NCBI RefSeq assembly: GCF_963966145.1
Contig: NC_091049.1
Span: 15,624,001-15,688,000, forward strand
Length of the DNA stretch: 64,000 nt
Reading direction: 5' to 3'
Source: Tenebrio molitor
Lineage: Eukaryota > Arthropoda > Insecta > Coleoptera > Tenebrionidae
Shown: piece after piece, positions 30,841 to 41,510 of the stretch
Layout of the letters: each line of letters starts with the position of its first letter
How positions within the stretch are numbered: the stretch's first letter is position 1
Translations under genes and position numbers: made by a program
The notes under the pieces: generated by a model
Told to the model about the DNA's origin: nothing
What the model saw: only the letters and a program-made list of their open reading frames with translations
Databases searched by the model: none

Positions 30841-32525
30841 AGTATAATACGCTTGGTTATCACCACCAACACTTTAGCAGGTCACATTTCCCGCAATTTT
30901 CTCGGTATTTTTGCGACAATTTATACTTATGTGACCTAACCTTTTACATTTTGAACACTCCATTTTGGGTCTTGAACACGCACTGGCCAAATGTCCAACT
31001 TCGTGACAATTATAACACTTTGGTTTATGGCGCGGAAACGAAGTACCCGTTCGAAAATGTCGTTCTTCCCGTCTGCTCTTATTGTCTCTAAACGTTGGTC
31101 TTATTTTCTGCAAAGTTTGTTGTTCTCGTTGCCCTTCAGTACTTTGAGTTACCAGCGTTGACAAAAAGGAAGAATAAAGTACTTCTGGGGTTTCGTAACG
31201 GCCTGCACGAGCGCCCGTTTGTATTATGTCATTCGAAATACTATCAATTACACAAGACATTGGTTAACCTGCTGATGCGCCATTTTTAAAAATGTATTCT
31301 TCTGAATCCTTTTAGAATAGAAATTAACAATAAGAACAGTTTTAATGGCTTTAATAAAAATAATTTGGATAATTTTACTCTTAAAGTGAATTTCGAGTTG
31401 GCGTAAACGGCGTTCCTATAGTAAATATTCAAGTCAAGATAAATAAGCAAAAAGTTTAACTTGCAGTAATTTTACTGAATATTCGTTAAAAATGGCCACT
31501 CCGAAATACAACAAAGTGGTAAGTTTTCGTTAGGTGCATTTTATTTCCTATCTAATTATTGAGACAAGTTCTCCAACTACGGCCATGAGTGTGAAATGCT
31601 GGCAGAGGACGACGAGGTCGAGAAGCGATTTCATGGTAATACATACTGGGATAAAATAAAACGGGGTTGGATGAGAAGCATTCTGGTGCACGAACAAATC
31701 TGCAAATCGTGTGCAATTCATCTGAGAAGCCACGGTGCGATAGAAAAGGAGCAGCAGCGTCACATCAGATACCACCCTTCAAGCATTCACCCCTTTAGCA
31801 GCGCGCGGTAATCTTTTATTTCGAACAAAGTTCACGTTTTCACTCGTATTTTATGCAGGATTTGGTGGGAACTGTTCATGACGTTTATTTGCTTTATTCA
31901 GTTGATTTTGGTACCGTTGGACGTTGGCTTCTTTGCGTTCAATGAGACGATGCCATTTTTCCGCTCCACTGCCTTTCTCTCTATAAGAATGATCACAGAT
32001 TTGAGCTGCTGTGTAGATATCGGTGTCAATTCCATAACAGGCTATTACGACGAGTCGAAAAAAGAAGTTGTACTTCATCACCATAAAATAGTGACGTAAC
32101 AGAGACACGCTTGTTTATGCGATAATTCACATGCTCGAATAAGTTCCATTTTGCTGAAATAATATTGGCTCCAGGATTCAGTTTCATCTTTTTTTAGCCA
32201 GCATCGTTCGCAAAGAAGTCGCAAAATCACGATGGTCTGGGAATGCTTGCAGAATTTTTCTTTTCCATTCCTCCCAACCATAGTCATATTTAGGAAGACT
32301 ATCGTACCATCTTTTTGCAAGTCCGTCTAAACGGCTCTGCATATAACTGATTTTTGTTGCATCATTCCATCCACTTGACGCTGCCATTTGTTCGATCTTA
32401 TAGATCCACTGCACAGCTGTCAAATTCGGAATTCCTGGCCCAAAACGCGGCACACAATTACGAGTAAATATTTCTGAACCGAACGCGAACTGGAAACTTC
32501 GTTGTTCCAATAAATTATTTCGCAT
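30841..32525 (-). pseudogene. Ty3/gypsy gag, split by an inserted gene fragment
   Basis: 32525-32103: gag capsid region (VQWIYKIEQMAASSGWND, WYDSLPKYDYGWEEWKRK, WSQYYFSKMELIRACELS). 31260-30874: the capsid end (SCVIDSISNDIIQTGARA, TPEVLYSSFLSTL) and two knuckles (CYNCHEVGHLASAC, CSKCKRLGHISINC). The break between the halves is the insertion 31261-32102, flanked by AGACA on both sides; gag similarity is continuous across it apart from one missing base. One frameshift near 32190. Confidence 0.8.
31261..32102 (+). pseudogene. inserted fragment of a CNG/HCN-like channel gene, three exons with introns
   Basis: Plus-strand exon 1 begins MATPKYNKV (about 31494) and ends before GTAAGT; exon 2, 31569-31807, starts FSNYGHECEMLAEDDE and ends PSSIHPFSSA before GTAATC; exon 3, 31859-32099, starts after a pyrimidine tract and CAG with WWELFMTFICFIQLILVPLD and includes DIGVNSITGYYDESK. 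The HPFS..R..W..FM..ICF..L..VPLDVGF pattern with hydrophobic S1 and ..D....D...N.ITGY (S2) fits insect cyclic-nucleotide/hyperpolarisation-gated channels. Introns are retained (about 49 and 51 bp), so it was copied from DNA, not mRNA. It holds the start and S1-S2 only. Flanked by AGACA (31256-31260, 32103-32107); no inverted ends. Confidence 0.6.
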
Positions 32526-33040
32526 TTTTAATTCGTCCGCTAATTATTCTAAGTGCCCTATCCGCTCCTCGGAAGTGCTAGCGATCACGCTTCCGGACGT
32601 AGGACGCGGTGGAGTCCACGGAGACATTTATTTCTCTACGCGGCTGATCTTTATCGAGCTGTCGTTGCTTCTCGCGGCCGTCGCGACCGTCTTGCAATTT
32701 CGCACAATTTGATAACACCGACAACAATCAATCACGACTCACTTCGATGGCAAGAGATCACAATCCCACCGCTGCTCTGTGAGCACTCTTACTCAAAAAA
32801 AAAATCTGACATTAAAAATCAAACACTTTTGAAAAATTTATTGAAATATCCGCAAACTACAACGAAAGCTCATGATTGAAGATTGAATGAATAATCCGTA
32901 TTAGGTCAGCACTGGTTCCTTTGTTGTCCTTACTTGTTACATTTCTATGAATACATTTTTATTAGGCTGCTGAAGAGCGGAATTCTTGCGTAATAGTCAT
33001 CGGCAAGCGTCGCCGTTTCGTTTCATCTTTTCTTAAAAAA
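32526..33040. other. no gene recognised (gypsy leader or flank)
   Basis: Relatively GC-rich near 32560-32700. It should contain the leader of the minus-strand gag that starts at 32525, but no LTR pair or primer site is evident. The next gypsy copy is truncated at about 33045. Confidence 0.35.
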
Positions 33041-33044
33041 AATG

Positions 33045-34840
33045 CTAACAAGAGTAAACTTTTTGTGAGTTGTTATCACCGCTTTCTAATTTTTTAACCA
33101 CATGTTTTGTTTCTTCACAGGCGCGCTGCATCGCAGCCACCCAGTCCGTATTTATTGTGATCCCCAAAATTTCTGGCAACCCAGATGTCGCGACCTCTCG
33201 CGCATCCTCGACAGGATTTCGACTAAGTGCGTACGCCACCTTATTTTGATCACCTTTGAGGTATTCCATTTTATAATCAAATTCTGCCAATCGTATGAAC
33301 CATCTGCCTATTCTGGGATTCAAATCGCGTTTGTCCGCGAGCAATTTTACTCGTAGGCTGTTACAATCGGTACGAATAGTAAAATGTATTCCCAACAGGT
33401 AAAATTCTGCTGTAATATGAAATCGGCTTCAATTTGCCATCGCTTTCGCTTTGTTTCCGCATTAAAACTGCACCAAGCCCTATAGACGAAGCGTCTGAAT
33501 GTAATTCGGTACGCGTTTTCGGATTATATACGCATAAAACCGGACTATTCATCAAGATTTCTTTTAATTTGGCGAAAGCCATCTGGTGGGGATCGTTCCA
33601 TTCAAAACTTTTACCTTTCCTCAACACTCAACGGTTTCGCAATTACCGAAAACCCTTTTACGAAACGTCTGAAAAATGAGACTAAACCCAAAAATGATCT
33701 AACTTTGTGTACATCGGTTGGGACAGGAGACTCATTGATCGCTCGCAATTTATCCTTCCCTGCCTTTGACCGAAATTGTGAAACCAAGATACGTAACACA
33801 GTTCAAAAAGAAGTTACATTTTTTCAAATTCAAGGTAAGATTCGCATGCCTAAACCTTTCAAAAAGTTCCCTTAATTTTTCCAAACCTTCTTCCAAAGTA
33901 TCTGAAGGTACAGTTATATCATCTACATATATATGCTAATACCGTATCATAGCGCAAACTCCCTAATACAACATTAATTAATCTTTGAAAATTACTGGGC
34001 GCGTTCGCTAGTCCGAAACTAACCCTCTTAAATTGATATAGTCCGTCAGGTGTTACAAAAGCTGTTTTCGCGATTGCGTCCTTTTTCATCGGTATCTGAT
34101 AGGATCCTGATTTCATATCAATATACGTATAATACTTCTTACCACCAAGTCGATCCAGGTGGTCGTCAATCCTGGAAAGCGGGTAATGTAGTTTTACTGT
34201 CTGCTTATTCAGCCCTCTGTAACCTACGCACATTCGCACTGCACCACACTTCTTTTTCAATAACAGCACATGACTTGCGAATGGCGAATCCGAGTCATCC
34301 ACAATACCGGCATCTTGAAGTATTCACTTCACGCATAATTCACCACGACTTATAGTTTGATTTCCTGCCGTTATCAAGTCTTTTCCGCTGATGTTCAGGA
34401 CGGGCAGTACTGCTTCACCATTTTCATCAGTTTTTACAATACAACGAGGCACAACGCTGCCGAATTCCCGAACACTACCTTCGACGCACAAATCAGCGAA
34501 CGGTGCATCGCACTTAACCGCTATATGCCCGAGAAAGTTATCTGGAATTGCCGACGCACTTTTAGCCTATAACACAAACTTTGATGGTTCTTCTGGTTCT
34601 GGAGTTGTTTCCGGAAAACAGTAACTCCTTTGCTGTTTTCACAACCTTTACGTGGTCCTGCTCTGGCTATGATGATGGAAAGCTGTTCTACGTCCCGAGA
34701 CACCACATATATCTTCGATGTTGCACTCACATCGTCGACTTCTAACTTGGCTTCCACAGTGTAATTTGCATGTCGAAATAAAATCGTCGCGAATTATACA
34801 GATTCGAACTTCCAAAGTCTACGTAGGTTTTGACGCAAAC
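33045..34840 (-). pseudogene. Ty3/gypsy protease, RT and RNase H, frameshifted
   Basis: 34840-34521: protease with YVDFGSSNL where D-T/S-G is expected, so the active site is altered. 34302-33919: RT (SPFASHVLLLKKKCGAVRMC, GYRGLNKQTVKLHYPLSRID, SFGLANAPSNFQRL); the YVDD box is present at about 33930 but in another frame, after a slip in a TATATA run. 33799-33611: RSFLGLVSFFRRFVKGF. 33627-33361 and 33395-33045: RNase H (ELHSDASSIGLGAVLM, IRTDCNSLR, GDQNKVAYALSRNP). Integrase and LTRs are missing. Same strand as its gag. Confidence 0.85.
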
Positions 34841-34851
34841 GTCATTGACCT

Positions 34852-35922
34852 TCACATCCTTGTAAAACTTAAATTTGGGTGAGACCACATTATCTTCTCA
34901 GCTGGCGGCTTCTTCTTCGGACACTGCCGCGAATAATGTCCAATTTCGAGACAATTGTAACATTTTTGCTCGTGAACTCTTCGCTCCACCTGAGAACCTC
35001 TTTCTCCGTTGAAAACTTCTTTCTTCAAAGAGTTACTTCTTTGTTCACTTTTCCCGTTTTTATTGAAATAACATTTCCTTGAAACATGGCCTATTTTCTT
35101 GCAAATGTTGCATTTCATCGTTGGTTTCTGCTCAGTCCCGAGACCCGCACTACCCGAACGTTTACACCACGTAGCTTCTTCTTGTTCGCGTAAATCCCGT
35201 AATAACTCCCGTTCATCAACATGTCGTATCGGAAGCAACACACGTCCAGTCTCTTTAGCACGCAGTCCTGCAAGCACTAACTTTTTACATTCTGCAAAAC
35301 TTAATTTAAGATTTTTGCACATCTTCATTTTGATGTAAAAATATTCTTCAGTCTTTTCGTTTGGTTGTTGTTCTCGGTTCTTCATTTCTTCAAATTTCTC
35401 AGTGACAGTTCTTTGATCCTCAAAGTTTTCCTTGAACTTTTCTTCAAAGTCTTCCCATATCTGAATTTCCTCTTCATAATATTGGAACCAATCACGAGCA
35501 CAACCCGTCAAATGCTGTCTCGCCATTTCTAACATTATCGTCTGATCCCAGAATTGCTTGTTGCCAATTGATTTCACTTCTTTCAACCAGCTTCTGGACT
35601 CAAAATAACCTCCACTGCTGTCAAACGACCTCAATCCCTTGGTGAGATCCGGCATTACGCAATATCTTTGAGCACTCTCCGTCGACGAAAACCCTCTGTC
35701 CGACGACATTCCTGGCCCATCACCTGTATTCTGTGGAGTAATTCCACTTATCAATTCCACAGCAGAATCTACTGTCTCTACTGGCGGTGTTACAGAGGAC
35801 GTCGCTTGTCCTCCACCTAGCCTCGCAAATCTCACGTTTGCCACAATTTTACGAGAAACGGTCTTCAACGGTCCTAACGAACTTTCCACATTCAAAATGG
35901 TTTTTTCAAAAAGAATTTTCAT
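34852..35922 (-). CDS. Ty3/gypsy gag, intact frame
   Basis: ATG at 35922-35920; 356 codons, no breaks. Residues about 95-230 form the capsid-like domain (FWDQTIMLEMARQHLTGCAR, DWFQYYEEEIQIWEDFEEKF, KTEEYFYIKMKMCKNL). Two CCHC knuckles follow: CNICKKIGHVSRKC and CYNCLEIGHYSRQC. It packages element RNA in active relatives. It lies directly upstream of the broken pol (33045-34840). The knuckle pair and length are normal for the family. An old element with a gag still open is worth noting but may be luck. Confidence 0.88.
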   Translation of the reverse strand: MKILFEKTILNVESSLGPLKTVSRKIVANVRFARLGGGQATSSVTPPVETVDSAVELISGITPQNTGDGPGMSSDRGFSSTESAQRYCVMPDLTKGLRSFDSSGGYFESRSWLKEVKSIGNKQFWDQTIMLEMARQHLTGCARDWFQYYEEEIQIWEDFEEKFKENFEDQRTVTEKFEEMKNREQQPNEKTEEYFYIKMKMCKNLKLSFAECKKLVLAGLRAKETGRVLLPIRHVDERELLRDLREQEEATWCKRSGSAGLGTEQKPTMKCNICKKIGHVSRKCYFNKNGKSEQRSNSLKKEVFNGERGSQVERRVHEQKCYNCLEIGHYSRQCPKKKPPAEKIMWSHPNLSFTRM

Positions 35923-36263
35923 TTTGGGTGATTTTCACCCCAACCACATAAGAGTTGTCACAAAATTTCACCACGCAAGCGCCGGGTTAAGGGCATGTTC
36001 GAGGTGGTAAGACAGGTTAAACCACGAAACGAGGTAAGCGTCGGGACCATCTCCAGCGGCAATCTCAATGAATTTAATCCCCTAACGGATAACGTGGATG
36101 ACTAGGTCCATCCGGTAGACGAATACGCGCATGATAAAGTAGAGGGCGAAGGGTTGCCAGATTTTCTTGATGCTACAGCGCCAAATTTAAAAATTCATGT
36201 CGCCAGAAATCGCCAAATTATAACAGTTTACACAACAATTACAGAAAATAAAAATTTATTATA
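35923..36263. other. no gene; region with GGTTGCCAGAT repeat
   Basis: Upstream of gag, no LTR seen. At about 36153-36240 a sequence with GGTTGCCAGAT, GTCGCCAG and ATCGCCAAAT resembles, in inverted orientation, the GCC-rich stretch at 45075-45275; probably copies of one dispersed repeat. Confidence 0.4.
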
Positions 36264-36513
36264 CCGGGTGATCAAGAAGGACTGTTTAAGTTGGCAGTAC
36301 AATTAAGAAATTTTTTTAATTCGTTTATTTATAACACTGCAACCGGATATGTTTTGTTGGTTTATTTGACAAATATCTGATGTAGGTATAGCATTAACAA
36401 CGACAAGCCATCAACAACCGAAAGTTACTCCTGTTATACGATTTATTATTATATATGTTATTTAAAATACAATTCAGTGTTACCAACTTAAACAGTCCTT
36501 CTTGATCACCCCG
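36264..36513. mobile_element. MITE copy 1, CCGGGTGATCAAGAAGGACTG ends
   Basis: 250 bp; inverted ends of about 31 bp, starting CCGGGTGATCAAGAAGG and ending with the reverse complement (one mismatch at base 2), TA on both sides. Copy 2 lies at 40692-40911. Confidence 0.92.
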
Positions 36514-36612
36514 TATAAACAAAAAATATAATCTATGGAACATAAGATACACTCTGAAAACAAATAATTCCGAACACCAAAATGAACAAATACATTATAT
36601 AAAGGAACTTAA

Positions 36613-36744
36613 TAGTATATTATATATTGAGGGAGAGAAATGCATGATTTTTCCTAAGGTGCAGTTTGTAGCCAGAGGGCGAAGCCCGAGGGCTACAAAG
36701 CACCGAGGGAAAAATGAGCATTCTCTCCAGAAGTATATATACTA
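36613..36744. repeat. imperfect hairpin with GGGCGAAGCCC loop
   Basis: Arms of about 55 bp: TAGTATATTATATAT pairs with AGTATATATACTA, GGAGAGAA with TTCTCTCC, TTTTTCC with GGAAAAA, GTAGCC with GGCTAC. Centre AGAGGGCGAAGCCCGAG is itself a small palindrome. Confidence 0.7.
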
Positions 36745-36883
36745 TTTTTTTCACGGTAGGGAGTAGAAACAGCACAAAAATCTCAAATTTTAAGAATAAA
36801 AAAATGATGACAAATGAGTTGTCATCTTTCGATGAATTTAATGGAATTAGTAGTTGCCTTGACAACACAATTAGATTTTTGTC

Positions 36884-36955
36884 ACAACAGTAAAAAAAAA
36901 TGAAAACCCCCATTAGATTTTTGTCACAACTGTCAAAAAAATGAAAACTCCCTAG
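36884..36955. repeat. short direct repeat
   Basis: TTAGATTTTTGTCACAAC followed by an A-run and ATGAAAAC occurs twice, about 43 bp apart. It lies just outside the hAT C-terminus. Confidence 0.6.
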
Positions 36956-38467
36956 GGAGCAAATATTTGCTCTACTTCTGTCACGATGTTGACATCCGAA
37001 AAGTTGATTTCTACTCCCGATCGTGAAAAAATAATATTTAAACAAGGAATGTCGTCATTGTTTTGACAAACAAGAAATTCACTAATCTCGTCATCACCTT
37101 CGTTATTCTCTTGACATTTTCCTGAATTGTACATATTACTGGTAAACTTTTTGAACATTTTTGGTGAAGGTTTAAATTTATCACAACAAATGTTCATTAC
37201 ATGTAAGTGCACTCGCAGCCTTAATATTGCACATAACATATCAGTCTTTAAACGGTTTTTTGCCTTGATCTTTACCGAGTTCATCACGGAAAACACTCGT
37301 TCAACTACAGCAGTTGATGATGGAAAACTTAATACCAGAATTGCAAAACGGGCCAATTCTTGAAAAACATGGTCTCCTCCTGCATTTGTGTAATTTCTGA
37401 CTCTGTCACACCAAAATTCGTGGGAATTAATTTGTTTATTATTTTCATCATATAGTTGCCACTTTACTCTTTTGATGTAAGTTTTAATAAATGGTAAATC
37501 CGTGAACTTAGGACGATGACTCACGTCGAGACAAGCCTAGGAACATACGGGAAATTAATACACTGACACCGTATGAGAACCTCACTTATACCTTTACTGA
37601 AAGCATTTTCAGATTCCTAAAAAAGGTTAGGGAATCTGGAAGACGTTTCTTTAGCTCAATTAACAAAGTTTTAATGTACGAGAGAGCTCGATTTTCAATT
37701 TCTTTCCTTTGCTCCTCTAGTATCTTTAAATTTGCCAACTCGCGGTAGTAATCAACTCCATAGTCGCCTTCACTTGCACGTTTAAAAGCAAGCTCATTAT
37801 CTAAATTATGTATTAAAGTGTCGAACTTTTCCACAAATAGCGGTTTCATAATCTTTTTGGCTAAAGTTGATATCGCTACACATATATCATCATAGCTATC
37901 ACCAAGATCAACATAATTTTTTTGAAATGATAAATTTAATGTATTCACCACATACAATACTGGCAAAATAATTTTTAGAAGTAAAAAATTTGAGTAATCA
38001 TTTAACATTTCGTTAAGAAGCCTAGCTTTGTAATCCTTTTATTTCTGGATTAAATTACTGAAGTAACACTTCAATTCAGTCCAATTCTCTAAAATAATAT
38101 TGATCACATTATACCGTGCCAACCATCTGGTTGATGACAGCTGCACAAATTGGTGATTCTTCTTGTCATTGTTAATTGATTTATAAATGTTTGAAAATTC
38201 AATTCTTCCAATAGAACTGACAGAAAACCAGTTATACACTTCCTTGCTTAAAAAATCTAAATTTGCAGGTAGCTGTTCCGATGCCTTGGAACTAGCATTA
38301 TTAATGGAGTGGCAGACACATCTGACTAATTGCAGATTAGGAATTTTCTCTTTTAGCAGTGTATAAAGAGGGTGATTGCTTCCACATAAATTATTTGCAC
38401 CATCAGTTGCGATGGCTATCAACTGCTCAATGTCCAATTTAATTGTTTTTAAATATTCTGTTATATA

Positions 38468-38945
38468 CAGGGTGTCCCAAAAATGGCGTACAAACTACTT
38501 ACTACCTTACCGAGGATGTTTAAATGTACATGAAAAAAATATGGAAAAAATGTTTCCGACAAAAAAATGAATTATTTTTATTATTATTATTAACGAAAAT
38601 ACAATGTAAACAAAGATATATTCATACATTATTACCTTGCAATGTTACCGTAGAGGATTTAAAATAATTTTTTCGATTTCCAAAGCTTCTAAATTCTCTA
38701 TTACGCAGGATTAGATATTGGTAGTGAGTGATCTTGTACTTTGTGGTAATATATACGATTAGACGTAGCTGTCATGACAATTTCATACATATATTTCAAA
38801 ATAATTGACCTGTTAAATGCCACTTTTAAAGACCGCCAAATCAGCAAATAAGTCCAATAGATTTTTTTTAACATTTTTCTGGCGTTTACGGTAATCTCTT
38901 CTACACCTTAGTGCATCGTTAGTACGCCATTTTTGGGAGACCCTG
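38468..38945. mobile_element. MITE with CAGGGTGTCCC ends, nested in hAT
   Basis: CAGGGTGTCCCAAAAATGGC left, near-complement right, TA at 38466-38467 and 38946-38947. 478 bp, no coding. Related ends to 25416-26403, so probably mobilised by the same DUF4817-type transposase family. Confidence 0.9.
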
Positions 38946-39048
38946 TATGTGTATAAACAATCGGCAGTTACACGCTCAACTTCAATTATACACAAAAAAT
39001 TAGTTAAAACTTTTTGACTGATCTCACTAATAGTTATTTACATTACCA

Positions 39049-39149
39049 GATGCGTAAGTGAACTTTTTTTGCCAAGGAGGTAGTTCAAGACCCGAGGCGA
39101 CAGCCGAGGGCCGTGAAACCTCCGCGGTTAAAGAAGAAACTTACGCATC
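39049..39149. repeat. imperfect hairpin with GAGGCGACAGCCGAG loop
   Basis: GATGCGTAAGT pairs with ACTTACGCATC at the base; GGAGGT with ACCTCC further in; the centre is CCCGAGGCGACAGCCGAGGG. It forms one edge of an insertion in the hAT transposase. Confidence 0.75.
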
Positions 39150-39800
39150 GTGTATTGTATTAAATTTTTCCTACTACGAAGCACCAACATTTTATAATGT
39201 TAATAAAATTGCAAAAATCGTGCCGTATCGCGACCGTCCTTGGATCTTGGAAGCAAAAACCATAGCAACAGCTTTTACAAACATTTTATTTTTCGTCTTC
39301 AAACGGCGTGAATTGTGTAAGTGCGTGTAATCCGTAATAATGCTAGTTTGTTAGTTTGTGGTTATTGGTATTTATGCAACAAGCCTTCCCGCAAATTATG
39401 GAATGTGACGGAATTGAAAGAGCCGCTGGAATTACGTTAGCCTCATTGTCGCCTGTCAAGTCGGGTGAGCGATATAACCTAACTTTCCAACAATTCATAA
39501 ATCACAATAAATGTGAATAAGTAGATTAATTTTCCTTTGTTGTATTCCATTGGACTAATTAAACTACATATTATTATAAAATGTGTTGCTGTTTTCCATT
39601 TGATGATTTGGGTACCTCAATCGAAATAGTCACAAAATAAAATAAACCCTCCTCGTCCCGTAAGGAATCTCCTAGTCGCGTAAGTATTTTACTTTCGTAG
39701 CTAGCAACCACACGCAAGATACGATTCACTTTCGATTACAAGTGTGTTGCTAGGGCAGTAGATGAAACTTTCTAGATACGTAGTAGGAAAAATATTTTAT
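39150..39800 (+). other. insert of unknown origin in hAT, with a first-exon-like segment
   Basis: Bounded by inverted TTTTTCCTACTACG (about 39170-39184 and complement near 39778-39795). The plus strand has ATG at 39374 and 39398 (MQQAFPQIMECDGIERAAG, then ITLASLSPVKS) ending at 39464 before GTGAGC, a good splice donor. A second inverted pair (GCTAGCAACCACA / TGTGTTGCTAG, about 39700-39760) lies on the right. I do not recognise the peptide. It may be captured host DNA or part of an unclassified element. Confidence 0.35.
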
Positions 39801-40691
39801 ACACAAACAAAGATATTTGTTGACTGAAATATCGGTTGACTCGTCAATAATTAATGAAAAATAGTTATTATTGACATCTTCAACTAATGCTTCTAACAGA
39901 ACAGGCCCTATCACGTTTTTCAACAACATTTTGTTCTGTGTATTTTAATTTTTTCAAGGGATGTTCCTTTTCCAATGATTTTAATAACCGAACTCAAATG
40001 ATCAATACTATTAATTGCTGAATGCATGGCAATATATGTAGCAAGTAATAAATCCTTTTCTTTCTGATCATTTGAAATGTCAATTACGACGGAATTAAAA
40101 AGACTATTGGTTTTTGGTGTTGATCAGCTGAGTGAGCTCGGGAGCAGATTTACAGACCTTGCAGAATGCTTCTCGAAAGGATTTAGTATCTCCCCTGCAT
40201 AACCAACCTGAAAAAACAATGCAATATTAATATATGACAATAGCCCTGCAATAATTATTATGTTTGTTACATGCCTGCATTTCTCTTACCTCTTGCCCAA
40301 GGTTCATTCTCCCAGTCCCTTCTATATGTCCTTAATTTTTCTTGTTTTCCCATTTCTATCGCACATAAACATCCAAGTCAAGTTGACGACAGTCGACGGA
40401 TAATAAAAAATAAAAATGATCACTCAGAGATGGAGAGATGAACATCACAGATGAAAATAATGCTTGTCGACTTGTCGTCACTCGTCAACTGTTAGTGGCA
40501 CTTTGACTTGATGCCATTCCTCTGTAGGGCTATGAAACTCATCAACAAAGTATTCCCGCATTCATTATTAAGTTATCTATCGAAATATGTAGCTTAAAAG
40601 TATCATGCACTTACAACAACAAAAATCCACGTTTTTTAAAAAAATCTGATTTTATATTACATTTTCCCAACAAAACGGGGTAAATGTAATA

Positions 40692-40911
40692 CCGGGTGAT
40701 CAAGAAGGACTGTTTAAGTTGGCAGTACAATTAAGAAAATTTTTTAATTCGGTTATTTATAACACTGCAACCGGATATGTTTTGTTGGTTTATTTGACAA
40801 ATATCTGATGTTAACCACGACAAGCCATCAACAACCGAAAGTTACTCCTGTTATACGATTTAAAATATAATTCAGTGTTACCAACTTAAACAGTCCTTCT
40901 TGATCACCCCG
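40692..40911. mobile_element. MITE copy 2, CCGGGTGATCAAGAAGG ends
   Basis: 220 bp, same inverted ends as 36264-36513 and TA on both sides. It lacks two short internal stretches present in copy 1 (around the GTAGGTATAGC and TTATTATATATG segments). Inserted in the Tigger end. Confidence 0.92.
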
Positions 40912-41510
40912 TAGTTGGTCTGCATTTCCTATGTACTTCTATGACACGATTGGCCGGGGCAAATGTGAAAATACAGAAAATGTGCAACAAAATGATATTT
41001 TTACCTTCTAAATTGGACAATTAATAAGGACATTAGCCACTTTACAAGAAAAAAATTAGAACAAGTACTATTTCACCCCTTTAATGAAACAATAAAATAA
41101 CACAAATTGTTATAAAAAACAAAGAAAAAACTAAAAATCAACACTTATGCTAAATTCTAACAAGTCTTTCATCTTCTTGGCAGGTATTTAAGTAGTATTT
41201 GTAAACTCAATATGAGCACCTACTTTAAACTCTACTTACATATAAGTGCTAGACGTGGTCTAACAAAAAATAATACTTAAACAAAATACAAAATTAAAGA
41301 AAATTTAAAATTATTGCAAGTTATAACCCTGGAATTGGATGCCAAATTCTAAGCATCCCCTCCTGCCTCTGGTCGGGATGGGTAAAATTTTTAAAATATC
41401 TTCTGTCTCTACAACGTCATCATCAATTTTATCAGGCCAAATAAACTTGTTTTTGGTGTATTTCAGAAACTTAACGCTCCATCCGTCAACAATTTTGCCA
41501 GTTATCTGAC

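Larger units (their letters stand above)
36952..40353 (-). pseudogene. hAT transposase (ZNF862-like) with intron and two insertions
   Basis: ATG at 40353: MGKQEKLRTYRRDWENEPWA, donor at 40289, 82-bp intron, then GWLCRGDTKSFREAFCK (finger region, eroded). 39905-39805: LVEDVNNNYFSLIIDESTDI with the first catalytic Asp. The insert 39049-39800 interrupts; similarity resumes with VLTNFLCIIEVERVTADCLY (39020-38950). A MITE (38468-38945) interrupts again; then IEQLIAIATDGANNLCG, CVCHSINNASSKAS, TRWLARYNVI, a helical middle (38008-37586) and STAVVERVFSVMNSVKIKAK, the C-terminal dimer domain (about 37310). Several frameshifts. Family proteins cut and paste with 8-bp duplications; ends were not found. 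Confidence 0.8.

Noticed and set aside
31261..32102. Intact host channel gene with retrotransposons in its introns
   Set aside because: Gypsy gag is contiguous across the fragment with AGACA on both sides, and the reading frame ends at TAA (32097-32099) without downstream exons in view.
36960..36975. CTCCCTAGGGAG palindrome as a hAT terminus
   Set aside because: No matching inverted end near 40550 and no 8-bp duplication seen.
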